Below are positions 20,749 to 32,900 of a stretch of 64,000 nt of DNA, one piece after another. The DNA is from Typha latifolia. Its lineage: Eukaryota > Streptophyta > Magnoliopsida > Poales > Typhaceae. The notes under the pieces were generated by a model. It did no database searches and had not been told where the DNA came from. It worked only from the letters and a program-made list of their open reading frames with translations. Numbering within the stretch: position 1 is the stretch's first letter; each line of letters starts with the position of its first letter. A program made the position numbers and the translations under genes. Location: contig CM034112.1 of the NCBI GenBank assembly GCA_019914945.1, positions 5,898,001-5,962,000 of the forward strand, written 5' to 3'.

Positions 20749-23700
20749 TGTAACAACCTATCTAAAAAATAATAATTGCATGGCACGACGTGGCCGGCCA
20801 CACTCGTGACATGTTGGGGTGGCGCGGGTTCGGGGTGCCACGCACCCCCAGCTGCCAACCCAGCCAACTAGGCTGGGCCATCCCCACCACCTCTTGCCAA
20901 CACCGACCTACCCCTCGCTTGTCGCCGCCAAGGGTGAGCCTCCTCTCTCTTCTCTCCTCTCTTCCCTTTCTTTCTCTCTCTCTCCCTCTCTCTTTCTTGC
21001 TTGGGCTCGAGCTCGCCAAAGCGAGCTGCCAATGTGAGGCCGACCGCTAGCTAGCCACCAGCAGTCGATGCCCTCCCTGTCGGCCCCGATCTGCATCCTC
21101 CCTTCTCCTTCTTCTCTTCTCTTCTCTTCTTCTTCTTCTTCTTCTTTTCTTTCTTTCTTCTTCCTCTTTCTTCTTCTTCTTCCTCAACTCTTCCCCATTT
21201 TGCAATAGTGCTGGGCTCGGCTCAGCACTGTAGCAAGGGGTTGCTCCCTTTTAATTTTTTTTAACATTAATTATATAATTTATTTTCTAAAATTTAGATA
21301 AAATTAGTTAATTTAGATGGTAGATTATTTTGATAATTTACACTCACTAGTATAAGTATTAGCTAAGTATTTTTAGTATAATAATTTATTATTACAATTA
21401 TAAATACTTGCATATGAATTTATTTATAGTTTAGCCATTGTTTATTAGATTAATACATGTAATCATATTGATAATAATCTTATATTTTATATATTTAGTT
21501 CTATTTTAGTTCTATTAAAAATATGTATAAGTTTCTATTAATGTTTATGTATACTTGTACATGCATATATTTAATATATATAAATATATAATGTATTTCT
21601 AGCACCTTATTATTATTATATATTATTTTCTATACAATAAAATGCTGAGCTTGAATAATTATTTTTATATTAATGGATAAGAATTATTACATGTATAATT
21701 AGTAACAAGTTAAATAAAAGTAGTAATTGCCAACTAATTGAATTATACTTAGTTATTTTATGTACATGTATTTTAATTATATTATTATATATCTGATTCT
21801 TTTATGGTTCTATATCAAAAGAGATTAATTATTATATGCCTATTATATAATTAGAATAAGGTTGTCATAAGTATATATATATAATATAAACCCAATTATT
21901 TAATAAAATCTAATAAATTATTATATTTTATACTAATAAATTCTAAATGGGATAAATGACTAACTTCATACTACTTATTATTTTCAGACTCCAAACCCCT
22001 CTTATTTGAGACCCCGTGGACCTTGCTAGCGATAAGTGGACTCTCGATTAACGGATATGAGGGATACGTGGTTCATGTCTTTTGGTCGAACGATGAGTAG
22101 TCTTATTCCCTAGACGTGTTTCTCAAATTATGATATATTATATAATTATATATATGTGTATGTTTTGACCTCCAGCATGATTATATGACCTTATCTAGAG
22201 ATGATTTCAATTGAGCATATTTTATCATGCATTTGATTAGACTGATCTGGAATATGAGTATGCTGATGATATATAGAGATGATTAGAGATGATTATATTG
22301 TTATGATTTTATGTCGAGATGATCTCTAGCATAAGTATGCATATGATAGACTAGCAGGGATATGCATGTGTTAGATATATGGTTGGAGACCGCATTATAT
22401 TATTTTCCTCTTGACTTTCTTACCATCTAAATTTCTAATATGCATGACTTGTTATAAAACTAGATATATACCCGTGATCTATCATATAGAAGAAAATGCA
22501 TAAATCTCATTGATAGGAAAGTTAATAAAAAAAATATGAGGGTACCCGAGTAGGTTCTAGAGTTAAGGGTGCCCGGAGTGATGATTATAGTCGTTGATAT
22601 GTGATATCTCGTAGCCCTCATGAATGCATAAATCTCAATCGATTACTTCGTAAGAAATTGAATAAAACATCTTATAAATGGAAAGGTCAAAATTATAAAT
22701 TCTTAAGGTATGGGTGAAACACCCGCCTTTAAATACACGTGACCTTCACGTGGGCAAAAATCATATATTTTTCACGTGACCTATTGGTCAATATTTGTAC
22801 ATCATATACAAGATAAAATCTAATATTTTTACTAATAATACAAGCTAAACAAAGTCTAAAATATTATAAGCCACAACAAGCCTCAAAATACATATTCATA
22901 CACCTCAATAGAATAAAAATACCCGCATAGGGGCTACCGTCCATATAATTTATTTTACAATACTAAAATAAATAAAAATATAATCAGATCATTGCCAGCT
23001 CCTTCACAAACTCGGAGTCATTTGCTAATTTAAAAAAATCTTTCCAACAAAAGGTGATGAACATAAAGTACAGCAAATATACACCTCTATAGTCTAAAAA
23101 TAGTATAAAGAAGATGTCACATAATACATATATATGCCAACATGATCATAAATAATGTATCTATACAACATATTCATATCTATAGTTCACATGTATTAAT
23201 AAAATAACATATGATATGCATAATTTAAACTATTAAATCATTTATGTCAAGCTCACACTAAGCCATAATCGTAAATTATCATAACATGCTCAAAGATTTA
23301 TCAACCACATAGATGAGAAGGTATACTTTGAACCTTTGGGCATGATATGAGATTGGATATCAGATATTAACTGTGCATAGTATTATGATAATAATAATAT
23401 TCAGAGTTGATATTGATAACTAATATATTGAGAAATGCATATGATTTTAATATCATTTGATATACTTGATTATCGAGTAGTCATCATACATCATATGTAG
23501 TTGCATTTGATATCATAATATGATCATAGTCGGCATATATTATATGTGTTATGTTTGGTAGAGTTATGATAATGATATGATTAGAGATTTATTTATATAT
23601 TGTCAAAAATTATATACTTGATAGTCATGACATTATATTTACCATACACTTATATATTATTGAGGATACATGTTTATACTCATTCATGACATAATATTTT

Positions 23701-24128
23701 TTTTTCTAATTTATATTATCCAGTACATGATTTATTCTTTGTTTAACATCATAGATTCAAGGTAAGATCTATTCACTCACAAAAGCATCTAATAGTGATT
23801 TGTGATATCATGTTTGTTTAAAGCAAAGATGAGGCAAGCTAGACATAAGATAGTATAGAAGTTTGCTTATTTAAAATTGAGATGTACAAACAGATATTTT
23901 TGTATTCCATTGTATTACACCATATTTTATATAATAAGAAAATGTTGTATAGGTTGGATAGTATAATATTAATTGTATTTGTTGTATCTTGATGATTTGT
24001 CATGGCCTATGTGAGTCTAGATTATGTAATAATTTAGAATAATTTTTGTGGATTTAGATATTAATATGTTAACTTATTTATTTAAATAATAGTATGATTT
24101 ATCTTGATATGGATTATGTGCGCATAGG
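20749..24128 (+). repeat. Long LTR copy C, truncated at its 3' end
   Basis: It starts TGTAACAACC and follows copy A in order: 'ggcacgacgtggccggccacac' start, CT-rich block (20940-21190), 'ggctcggctcagcactg' motif (21212), AT-rich block, 'gagaccccgtggaccttgctagcgat' (22009), then 'gtttaacatca...aaggtaagatctattcact' near 23745. The homology fades at about 24128, before the GC-rich end of the LTR, and no PBS follows. A segment of about 0.7 kb (22600-23320) has no counterpart in copy A. Its start at 20749 truncates the copia remnant. Confidence 0.7.
22600..23320. mobile_element. Unidentified insertion in long LTR copy C
   Basis: Copy A has about 200 bp between its 'ggtacccgagt'-like and 'gccttcgggcatgatgttgagacc' landmarks. 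Copy C has about 770 bp between the same landmarks, so about 0.6-0.7 kb is extra. The extra part contains 'acacgtgaccttcacgtgggc' (22736) and is otherwise AT-rich. I could not fix its ends, TSD or class. Confidence 0.4.
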
Positions 24129-25190
24129 TGTAAGTTTAGGGATAATTTAATTTTCGGCATAACCATAATAAGGGGCGATTTGTAATTTACCTTACCTTTA
24201 ACAAATAGTTCTTTTGCACAACTCTAAACTGCTCTGGAATTGGATTCAAAATCAGTTGACCTTCGACTTCACATTGAAATATCGATAGTGGAACAACAGT
24301 TATTCAAAAAGTTGATAGTTAAGAGAGCATTTTAGAATGTTCTTGAAAAGTTTAGGGTCGTGTTCCTGAGCGTCAAGGATAGGTTTCATTTGCATATCTG
24401 TTCTTCACTATTTCTACCCTCATTATAATTCTGATGATACGATTCCGATCTTGTTCAGGGATGCAGTGTAATTGGCCATGGACTGTCTGAAATTGAAACA
24501 ACAAAATTTATCCCGAGGAAACAGTGGATTGTTTATTGATTTGTTAATTAGGCATAAGACATCAAGTATTCAAACCTCAAGTCTTTGTTGGGTTTGTGAT
24601 ATCAAATTCATCTAATCAAACTATGTACTCATTTGAATTGGTTTAAAGAACTCATTAAGTTATATTAGTTTGGGTTCACTAAACTCACGGGCTTGGGTTG
24701 AGTGGGACTGGGAGGTAGAGAGCTTGGATGTACTTAAATATGAGAGAGTTGGTAGGCAAGAGAGTTTCTCTTATTCTCTGTTCTCAACATAGAAAAGAGA
24801 GGGGTTTGAGAGTTTGCTCTTTAGGTCTTCTTATTAGTCCAAGGTTTCCAAGCTTCGTCGGAAATGGAGATGAAGGCACTCCGAAAATTGATTTATAGTA
24901 AATTTATTTTCTCTATCGTAGACAAAATCTGATGTTAGGTGAATCACGTATATTCTAAAGTTGTGGTTATGCTTGTACTTGCCTCTCTTATATTTTCATC
25001 TTTCTTCACATACTTGTACGCCTTGGGCGTGGATGTTGCTATAGCCAAGTACTTTAGTATTAGAAGTATTTTGGTTCTACTGGTGGTGTTGTTAAAGCTA
25101 ATTATCCTTTGGTGTAGTATTTTGACTCTAGTGGTGCATAAATTTGATTCTAGTGGTACATAAAGGTCCTTCCTCTTTTTCCTACAGTTT
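24129..25190. other. No gene seen; part may be an old LTR
   Basis: About 1 kb without a credible gene. The stretch 24590-24930 has an LTR-like composition (a 'gggttgagtgggactgggagg...gagagagttgg' stretch followed by 'ctcttattctctgttctc'), but I found no partner copy, TG...CA ends or TSD. Confidence 0.3.
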
Positions 25191-25194
25191 TGAG

Positions 25195-26045
25195 CACCGT
25201 ATTGGTGGTTATCAAACTTGGTAGTCGGACCGGTGAACCAACCATCAAACTAGTAACTAGTTCGATTTTATTATTAAACCGGATAAGCAATTAACTCAGT
25301 AAAAAAATGACTTATTCGGTGGTTGAATCGGTAAATTGTGCAACTCGGCTTTTGGCAAAGCAGTCGGGGTCGACTAATTTTGCAAAATTACATAATTATC
25401 TTTAATATTTAATTATTATATTTTATATCTTAATTGTATTTTAGTCTTAATATTTTTAAAAGATTTAGTTTATAACGTATCTGTTGTTTTTAAATTAGGT
25501 TTTTTTTTGCTTGTATATCTATCAAAAGTTCATATTTATATGTATATCTCTCAAATACAAATTGTTTGCACATATAATTTTTAATCCTTATTTTTTGCGT
25601 ATATACTATTTGGAATAAACTATCATTAAAATTTAAATAATTTAAATATAAAAAGACAAAAATATCCTTATTCTTGTTTTAAAGTATTTCTCTTGGTTAA
25701 TAGTATTTTTACTCTTGTTTTCAAGTATTTCTCTTAGTTAATAGTATTTTTATCTTTTTATATTAAATAACTCAATTTGAAAATAACCATGAAGGTATCT
25801 ATACAAATAATATTTGTTTTGAGAGATATACATACAATTATACAACTCTTATAGATATTTATTTATTTTTTAGAATTATTTAGATCTATTTATATATTAT
25901 TTAAATATTTTAGAAAAACCAACAATTTGACCGAACGAACCACTGGTTGAACCAATGACTTAGTGACCTGACTCCTGACCAAGTCAAGTGACCTGACTCC
26001 TGACCTAGTCAATATTCAGTTCGGTTCTGATAATTATAACTTTTT
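25195..26045. repeat. AT-rich repeat, possibly a non-autonomous DNA element
   Basis: The interval opens with 'ggtggttatcaaacttgg' and 'cggaccggtgaacc' phrases and closes with 'ggttcgg'-type phrases ('cagttcggttctgataatt'), a composition seen in plant MITE-like repeats. It holds two small tandem duplications: about 40 bp at 25680-25757 ('aagtatttctcttggttaat') and 22 bp at 25963-26007 ('gtgacctgactcctgacc'). The terminal inverted repeat is weak and no TSD was found. Confidence 0.35.
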
Positions 26046-26133
26046 CATTGTTCTTGTTGCGATATTAACATTAGAATTAGCTAGGTGCATCTATGAATTC
26101 ATGGGTTTGAGTTATCATTTTGGTGTTAGTTTG

Positions 26134-26660
26134 TGTTACGAACCAGATCTGGACAGAATAGTAATTATCCGACGTTGTGGATTCTAATGGCTCTAGTTTC
26201 ACCTAAATCGAAGGTCGGGATGAAAATTTAAAAATAAAACTATGAAGAAAGGTCGAAGAAGGGCAGAATAGTAATTATCCGACGTTGTGACGATCATTGG
26301 AGGGTGGCGGATGGCCAAGGGTGGTGGTGGATGGCCGTATTATAAGGTAGCTACTAGAGGTAGGAGGTGGCTAGGGTTTGGAAGGTCGGGATACTTTTAT
26401 AGCTATTATCTACTCCTAGAAAGATAAAGTGATTTAACAGCTACGATAAGAGATAAGGACGAAAATAATAACTTGGCTAAACTCAGATTTATTCACTGAT
26501 TATTATCAACACAGATCTACCCCTATTTATAGGAGAATGCCTAGGAGATCGGACCCACATGCGAATTATCTAATTTATTTAAAATTTAAAATTTAAAACA
26601 ACAAGATAAAGCTAAGTAACTAACGTGACTCGACTTAACCCATGTGGTCGGATCATAACA
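26134..26660 (-). repeat. 3' LTR of the TR-GAG element
   Basis: 527 bp, plus-sense ends TGTTACG and CATAACA. It contains a 31-bp phrase ('gaatagtaattatccgacgttgtg') twice, at 26157 and 26267; the partner LTR has it once, near 28563. Beyond its right edge the minus strand reads GGAAGTGTGGTAGAT, a gypsy-type PPT. Confidence 0.9.
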
Positions 26661-26696
26661 ATCTACCACACTTCCGACACCTTGTCCTCAAGGTGA

Positions 26697-28360
26697 CTAG
26701 TCTCTCATGTTCTTGTACTCATACAATTTGTTGTGCCAATCAATGGATTTGGGTTCGTCTTTCTCGAGTCCGCCTAGGAACATGACGTGGGCTAGTTGGC
26801 GTTTGCATTTACGACCGGAGGTAAATCGGTCATCATAATAAAGATACAAGCCTTTTCTTCGGCGCTCTTCCAACTCGTTGGGTACAAAGCGGCGCGTGAT
26901 CATCTGTCGGTTAGACTGAGCTGTTGGTGCAGGTTGAGTCGGGGCAGATGCCATCTTTAGTCTGTGGGCTTGGGCCGTCTTTCTTCTCTCCTCCTTGTAG
27001 ATCTGGTTCAGTTGATCTAACTTGAACTCCATCAGAACAGCTAAGGTGAAGGTCTCGTCAAAAGTAGTGGACCTCAAAGCTTTGACCTCAGCCTAAATGT
27101 CAGGCCTGAGCCCAATAATGAAGGTACACTTCAGGGCTGAGTCAGACCAGTTAGTGACTCGGTTACATATCTGCTCGAACTCCTCTCGATAAGCTTGAAC
27201 TGTTCTTGAGACTGAGTCAACTTAGTCAAAAATGGCCTAAAAGTCCTCGTACTGGGTTGGACCGAACTGAGCATAAATTGCATTCGCAAAGTCCTGCCAA
27301 GACTTGAATGGTCGAGTCCGCTTTGTCGACTGGTACCATCTAATCACCACACCACGCCCTCCAAGTTAAATGAGGCTAGCTAGACCTTCTGGTGGTCGGG
27401 CGTGCCATGTTACGTGAAAACTACTCCGCTAGATAAGTCCAATCTAGTGGGTCTCCTCCAAAGAAATTTTCAGAAGTCAAGCTTGACGGTCCTAGCTTGG
27501 ATCCCAAAATATGGTCTATCATCGTGGGCCAAGTGACCTCTTGGTCGAGGCTGGTCACGTGGGTCATAGGCCCACAGGTTCGACTCATGTCGCATTTGGG
27601 TTGCACGTGAGTTCGGCTCAGTCTAATGATGCGAGCCCACCGGGTCATTTCATCATTCATCCTCGGGCTCATACTCAAGCTCAGGGTCATGTTCATGGGT
27701 TTCAAACTTGTTCGCATGAGGTGGTCAAACCGGTTCACGAAAATTTGGCATGTCTCGAAAATCGTGTGCTTCATCTCCTTCATTCAAATAATCTAACCCT
27801 AACACTAGGGCTAAATTTGGAATTCGGCCTAGGGGCATCGCCACAAGTTGCACGGGGGCGCGGGCGGCGGCTGGGTTCAGTCATGGGTTGTCGGCAGTCA
27901 ACCCCTGGCTGGTCCTCGCAGCGATGGAATGGCGGCGAGCGATGGAGGAAGCCAATTATCGAGCTCGGGCTCGAGGGGTTACAATGACAGCCATGGCACG
28001 TCGTCGGCGAGTCCATTGGCCCCCGACGACTACAGAAGGAGCCCGTGGTCCCACTGCATGGGAGTAGCGGCAGCGGGAAGCCGCGGCAGAGCCACCCTGA
28101 CATAGGGATAGCTTCCCACGGTGGTGGCTGTCAGGTTTGGCCACCCGACGGTCGCCAGTGGCTGTGGCAGCCACCACTGGCTGGAGTTGGCCCGAGGAAG
28201 CTAGCCGTAGCTGCTAGTGGTCTTAGGAGCATAAAACTCGTGACCACTAGCTGCGAGTTTGCTGCAGCATAAACCGTTGTCGCTAGCGGTCTTCTAGCCG
28301 GTGCTAACGCGAACAACAGCCTAGGCTCCGTAGTCGCTCCTTCCTCGTTCATCTCGAATC
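26697..28360 (-). pseudogene. Gypsy-type gag of the TR-GAG element, broken
   Basis: Minus strand. The N-terminal part around 27783-27421 includes ENFFGGDPLDWTYLAE, the FxGxxPxDWxxRxE core of gypsy gag. The middle (27400-27080) is readable only across stops. 27077-26697 is the C-terminal part (TFDETFTLAVLMEFKLDQLN), ending with a knuckle-like LYLYYDDRFTSGRKC in which the first cysteines and the histidine are replaced. That resembles the CxxCDxxxxxGHxC knuckle of the other gypsy copies here but could not bind zinc normally. The product would be the capsid-like Gag that packages element RNA. It is inactive as it stands. Confidence 0.75.
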
Positions 28361-28387
28361 ACGTGATAACCATTATCCGAGGAACAT

Positions 28388-28401
28388 CAGCTCTAATACC
28401 A
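28388..28401 (-). promoter_or_regulatory. Primer binding site of the TR-GAG element
   Basis: The minus strand reads TTGGTATTAGAGCT, one transition from the initiator tRNA-Met PBS TGGTATCAGAGCT, directly beside the LTR start at 28403. Confidence 0.75.
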
Positions 28402-28402
28402 A

Positions 28403-28923
28403 TGTTACAAACCATATTTGAACTGATTCGGACGTAAGAATATGAAAATTTAAGTGGTGGTAACCTCGTGAGTTAGGGTTCTAATGACTCTAATTTCACA
28501 TAAATTAGCGGTCGAAATGAAAAGTTAAAAAATAAAATAGTGGAGCAAGGTCAAAGTGCATAATAGTAATTATCCGACATTGCGGCAGTCGTCAGAGGAT
28601 AGCAGACGACCAAGGGTGATGGTGGATGATCGTATTGTAGGGTGGCTATTGGAGGTAGGAGGCGACTAGGGTTTGAAAGGTCAAGATACTTCTGTGGCTA
28701 TGATCTACTCCTAGAAAGATAAAGCGATCTAATGACTACGATAAGAGATAATAACGAAAATAGTAACTTAGTAAATTCAGATTTCTTTAATGATAATTAT
28801 CAACACATATCCACCCTTATTTAGATCAAATCCACATACGAATTATCTAATTTATTTAAAATAATAAAATAAAGCTAAGTAACTAATTTAACTCGACTTA
28901 ACTCATGTGATCGGATCGTAACA
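28403..28923 (-). repeat. 5' LTR of the TR-GAG element
   Basis: 521 bp, plus-sense ends TGTTACAAACC and CGTAACA, matching 26134-26660. On one side it has the PBS, on the other the TSD GTTTG. Confidence 0.9.
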
Positions 28924-29772
28924 GTTTGATTCGCACACTGGAGCTGGTTCTTTGGCAAAGAGTCAACCACCTACTGTGCCCATTGTAAATGAAACTTGAG
29001 CATTTCTACTTGAGCTGCAAGATGGTGTCTCGTGAGGTAATTTTTTAACTGATGGTACGAGATTTCCGGCATATAAATTAATTATTGGAACGGTCTTCTT
29101 TGTTATTTCAATAAACTTTTATTTGATTACCATATATAAGTCAGTTCACATCTCTCAGCAGTATGAACCACACGACAAATTCTAGCAGTTCACAACTCTC
29201 AACTAATTCCGTTCTATTTAGTAACAAAGGAGTTGGTTCTGCAAGTTAATGTGCTAGACTAAGAAAACAGGTCCCAGCTGCTGATTAAAAGGGTAATTTG
29301 GGAGCAGATCAAACAACAATTCTGCAAATTATAATCAACAAAAAGGTCTTGAGAACCAGTGACTTTGATAATTTAATGGTTGAAAGCAAGACTAAGTGCA
29401 CAAGCTGAGTATGAATCTATAAATGAGACACCGCTAAGAATAATACCACCTGGCAAAGTTTTACAGAGTTCCATATCATACAGCATGTAGCAGCATCGAT
29501 CTGAAAGTTACACAATAGATGTTCAGTTAGACCTTAGGTGAATCGCAGGAGAATACTTCAGGCAATACTTCTAGTGAATCGCAGGAGAATCAGAACAGCC
29601 ACAGCCAGAGTTCAGCGAGAGTAGTTACAATTGACATCTCCAAGGAACAAGAAGAAAGCTGTCAAGATTCTTGCATCCAGTAAATCAATACATCACCAGG
29701 ATCCAACCAACATTGAATCAGACTTGCAGCAATCTTCTCAAAGAACAAAAATTCTGTTTCTCTCAATACAAA
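28924..29772 (-). other. 3' flank and probable 3' UTR of DPH6
   Basis: The 850 bp between the TR-GAG element and the DPH6 stop codon show no other gene. The transcript end is not obvious, since A-rich stretches give no clear canonical AATAAA on the minus strand. A 20-bp phrase ('gtgaatcgcaggagaat') is repeated at 29539 and 29575. The TR-GAG insertion lies only about 0.85 kb past the stop codon, so it may be close to the polyadenylation region. Confidence 0.4.
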
Positions 29773-29994
29773 TTAAGGATTTAAAAATTTTGAGGCGAAT
29801 AATTCACAGGTGATTATGTCCTCCATGGATGCTGATCTACCAGACCCTAAAACTGGCACAAGGTTAAAAACTGGTTTCGCTCCCATCTGAAGGCATTTAT
29901 TGACCTTTGCAAGTTCAGAAAAAGCCTCAGAAAATCTAAGAGACATTATTTCTGCACTTACAGAAAGTCCTGTCCTATAGTATATCCTCAAGTT
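29773..29994 (-). CDS. DPH6: DPH6 coding exon 12 with stop codon
   Basis: 222 nt ([20 protein letters not shown] through [15 protein letters not shown] and [15 protein letters not shown], then TAA). Acceptor GATTTGCAG. The C-terminal FNLVPVLG...ITCELFA stretch is typical of plant DPH6. Confidence 0.95.
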   Translation of the reverse strand, partial: NLRIYYRTGLSVSAEIMSLRFSEAFSELAKVNKCLQMGAKPVFNLVPVLGSGRSASMEDIITCELFASKFLNP

Positions 29995-32900
29995 CTGCAA
30001 ATCAAAATAGAAGTGATTTATGGAGAAGCAAAAATGAGTAATCACAAAAGGCGAAATAGAAATCTTCAGAACTATTGAGGAAAATAGTAAGATTCTGAAG
30101 TTGCATTTTCTCAATATCTTGAAGCTATACAATTGTAAATAAGATTCTCATCATTACCTACCTCTAGTATACTGATCTTTACCTATCCATAGCATTCTAA
30201 TCTCTTAGCTCGTACCTATATCAACCATGCAGATCTCTTTTCATCTCTACAAGTTACCAGCGCTAGATGCATTTACAACCTTGGTTATTGCTAGTGCCAT
30301 CTTCCATATTAGGGAACAGTAAAATAGGACATAATAGACTACGGCTCATGAGGCTCTGTATCATGTCCTGCTTCCGGGAGCAATGAAGACGACTCAAGAG
30401 GATCAATAGATAGAGAAAAGAGGGTTAAGAAAGATCAGCATCAACCTACTCACCGTTGCTGATGAGGAAACTCAATTGAGGCCTCTAATCTAGTTTCCAA
30501 ACACCTGCAACCTTCTAAATTAGGTAATCCAAACCACCACTAGCTTTCTTGGCAGTCCATGTTGAGCACTAAAGAGTAGTAGTTGCACATTCTTGTGCAG
30601 CATATTTCTGGCACAATTGCCAGCAGCAAGAAGCTTGTGCCGCTTGGCACTGGCAACTTGCCACTGTCATTTAGAACATTCTAGAGGAAAACAAAGATAC
30701 AGAAATAGAGAAGATTGTCAAGTAACTCGCAAGGTTTTAAAGACTAAAAGCAGGAGGACGGGCGAACAAGGGGTCATCTAACGCCTAAGCGCTAGGCAGT
30801 TCCAAAGTGAACAAATAAAAGAAATAATAGTTAGAGAAAACGTTAAAATTAATACATACAATCTAAAACTATATTAATACATTCTTGTTAAGAACCATAC
30901 TAAGCAATCAGAATCCACCCATTTGTCGAGACCTACAACAATTTTGAATTTCAAAGTGGTTACATAGAAAAAACGTGATTCAAGATACTTAGGCAGTCAC
31001 CTAGGCAGGGGATCTAAACAAAGCCTAGTTGTATTCTGTCTACGGCATTAAGGCAGGAATTTTTTCAAAACAATGGTAATCAGAGCTGATAATGAATCTT
31101 CGACTTATCTAATCCGATGGCAATTAACAAATCAAAGCAAGTAACAAAAGGCAATTAATTGGATAAAGATGAGAAGATAGGTAATTGGGATCTCATTGTA
31201 AGAGAGCACCAAGGTGAGTGACAATTAGCTAGTTTGACTTTCCTTAAATTAGGGTCTAGAATACTTAGAATCAGACTCTAATGAGGGATTTTTAATTTAG
31301 CACTTTAATATCTTATTTTCCATTAGGGAGTATTTATCTATGAAAGTGGGAAAACGTCCTATTGCATAAGGCTTCTATCTATGCAGTCTTACCCTCATTC
31401 CTAAGAAGATTTTTTTCAAGACTTGAACCCAACAACTGTTAGATGCAAGGGGCAAGCCTGGCCGCCTATCACTTCCAAATTAATAGATTACATATTACTA
31501 ATCTTTGCCAATTTAAAAGTGGGAAAAGGTGGTAATATATAACCTATATTATTTTGGAGTGAGTGGAAAGAAAAATTAGGTCAATATACTTCACAACCAT
31601 CTTCATTCAATTTATATCCATTCGCTTCCCAACTTATGGAGACAGCTTTCCCTCCATTTTCTCTTTACTTCCTTTCACTTTTCATTTTCCAAACTATCAT
31701 ATCAGTGGAAGTACAAAAGAAGTACTAGTATCCAAAAGGCCAGAACTCCCATCTTTTGCAACCAAACATTTCATGATTGATCTGACTTGGCACCTCTATT
31801 TAAGAAAATAAATGGGACATAGATGGATAGGGAATTATGGGTTTAATACATGAAATATTTCTTGAAACTTGAAAGTTTAAAAATCCTAACACTGTTAGTA
31901 TAAATTCATCACTTTCATTTCACTTCATCTTTAAAATGTGTTCATAATGATTCGGCTACATTCTTCCTTTCTAAAGTTATTTATAGATTACGCCTACACA
32001 TGTAGGGCACATGCATAAAGCAGTATGAATTTTTTCTAATTAGCCAAATCATAATAATGCAAAAGTCAATTTCTTTGCTATGGACTCTTAATCATTTATC
32101 AGCTATGGACTCAATATTCTTGCAACCAAAATGTATTAAAGATTTTTGTCTATGAAATCCAGTTGATTCGGGGTATGTGCAAAAAATAAATAAATCTTGG
32201 ACAACTATGCTATAAAAAAGTAGCAAGAACAGAAAATATAGTCCTAATTCTAAATCATTCTATAGTATTGTCCTGATAATCTACAAGATTCTTTAGAAAC
32301 AAATCTGATTTAATTGTCTGTGCTCATCTTATTTTGCTCTTTCAACAAAGTAGACACTTTAAATATCAACTCACCATGATACAAACAAATATAAACAACA
32401 GTTATTTGCAGAAGTTGCACAAGTTAAGCCACAAACTATTTCTTTAGGAGTAGAAAACTCACCGTTAATTCTTCCCATAAGAAGTTGTTGTCCACAAGGA
32501 TTTTGTCAAGAACAACAATGCAGTACATAGTGATAACTTTAATGTGGTTTTCAGTCCCATACAAGAAGCTCGCTACATTTGGATCAGTTTTGGAGCAAAT
32601 CTTTTCTGCCACATCATCAGTAACAGAAACTAAGGCTGCACATATCTTTCCACTGACAACATGGATTTGGCAACATAAGCCATGCAGTTCTGGGTAATCA
32701 GAACTCCAACTATTTGCTCTTTCTTTGAATGCCAATTGTGATTCTCTGGATTGGACTTCCCCATTTATATTATCAGGAACGTAGAGGATAGGTTTTACTT
32801 CTATACGTGCTCTGAAAGAAGAAAATAACACAGTAGCATTTGATTATATCACATTATAGAACACAAAAGCAGCCACTTTCTACATGTTATCAGGAAAACT

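Larger units (their letters stand above)
26134..28923 (-). mobile_element. Complete pol-less LTR element with gag (TR-GAG type)
   Basis: The element has two LTRs (26134-26660 and 28403-28923), a PBS next to the right one, a PPT next to the left one and a gag region between. It is flanked by GTTTG at 26129-26133 and 28924-28928, a perfect 5-bp TSD, so both ends are exact. At 2790 bp it has no room for protease, RT, RNase H or integrase, and none of their motifs is visible. This is the layout of terminal-repeat-with-gag elements, which need enzymes from an autonomous gypsy partner. A gag relative sits at 13936-15006. Confidence 0.9.

Noticed and set aside
27511..28352. Several plus-strand ORFs of 70-158 codons
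   Set aside because: They are antisense shadows of the gag region of the TR-GAG element; the minus strand has the gag core motif.
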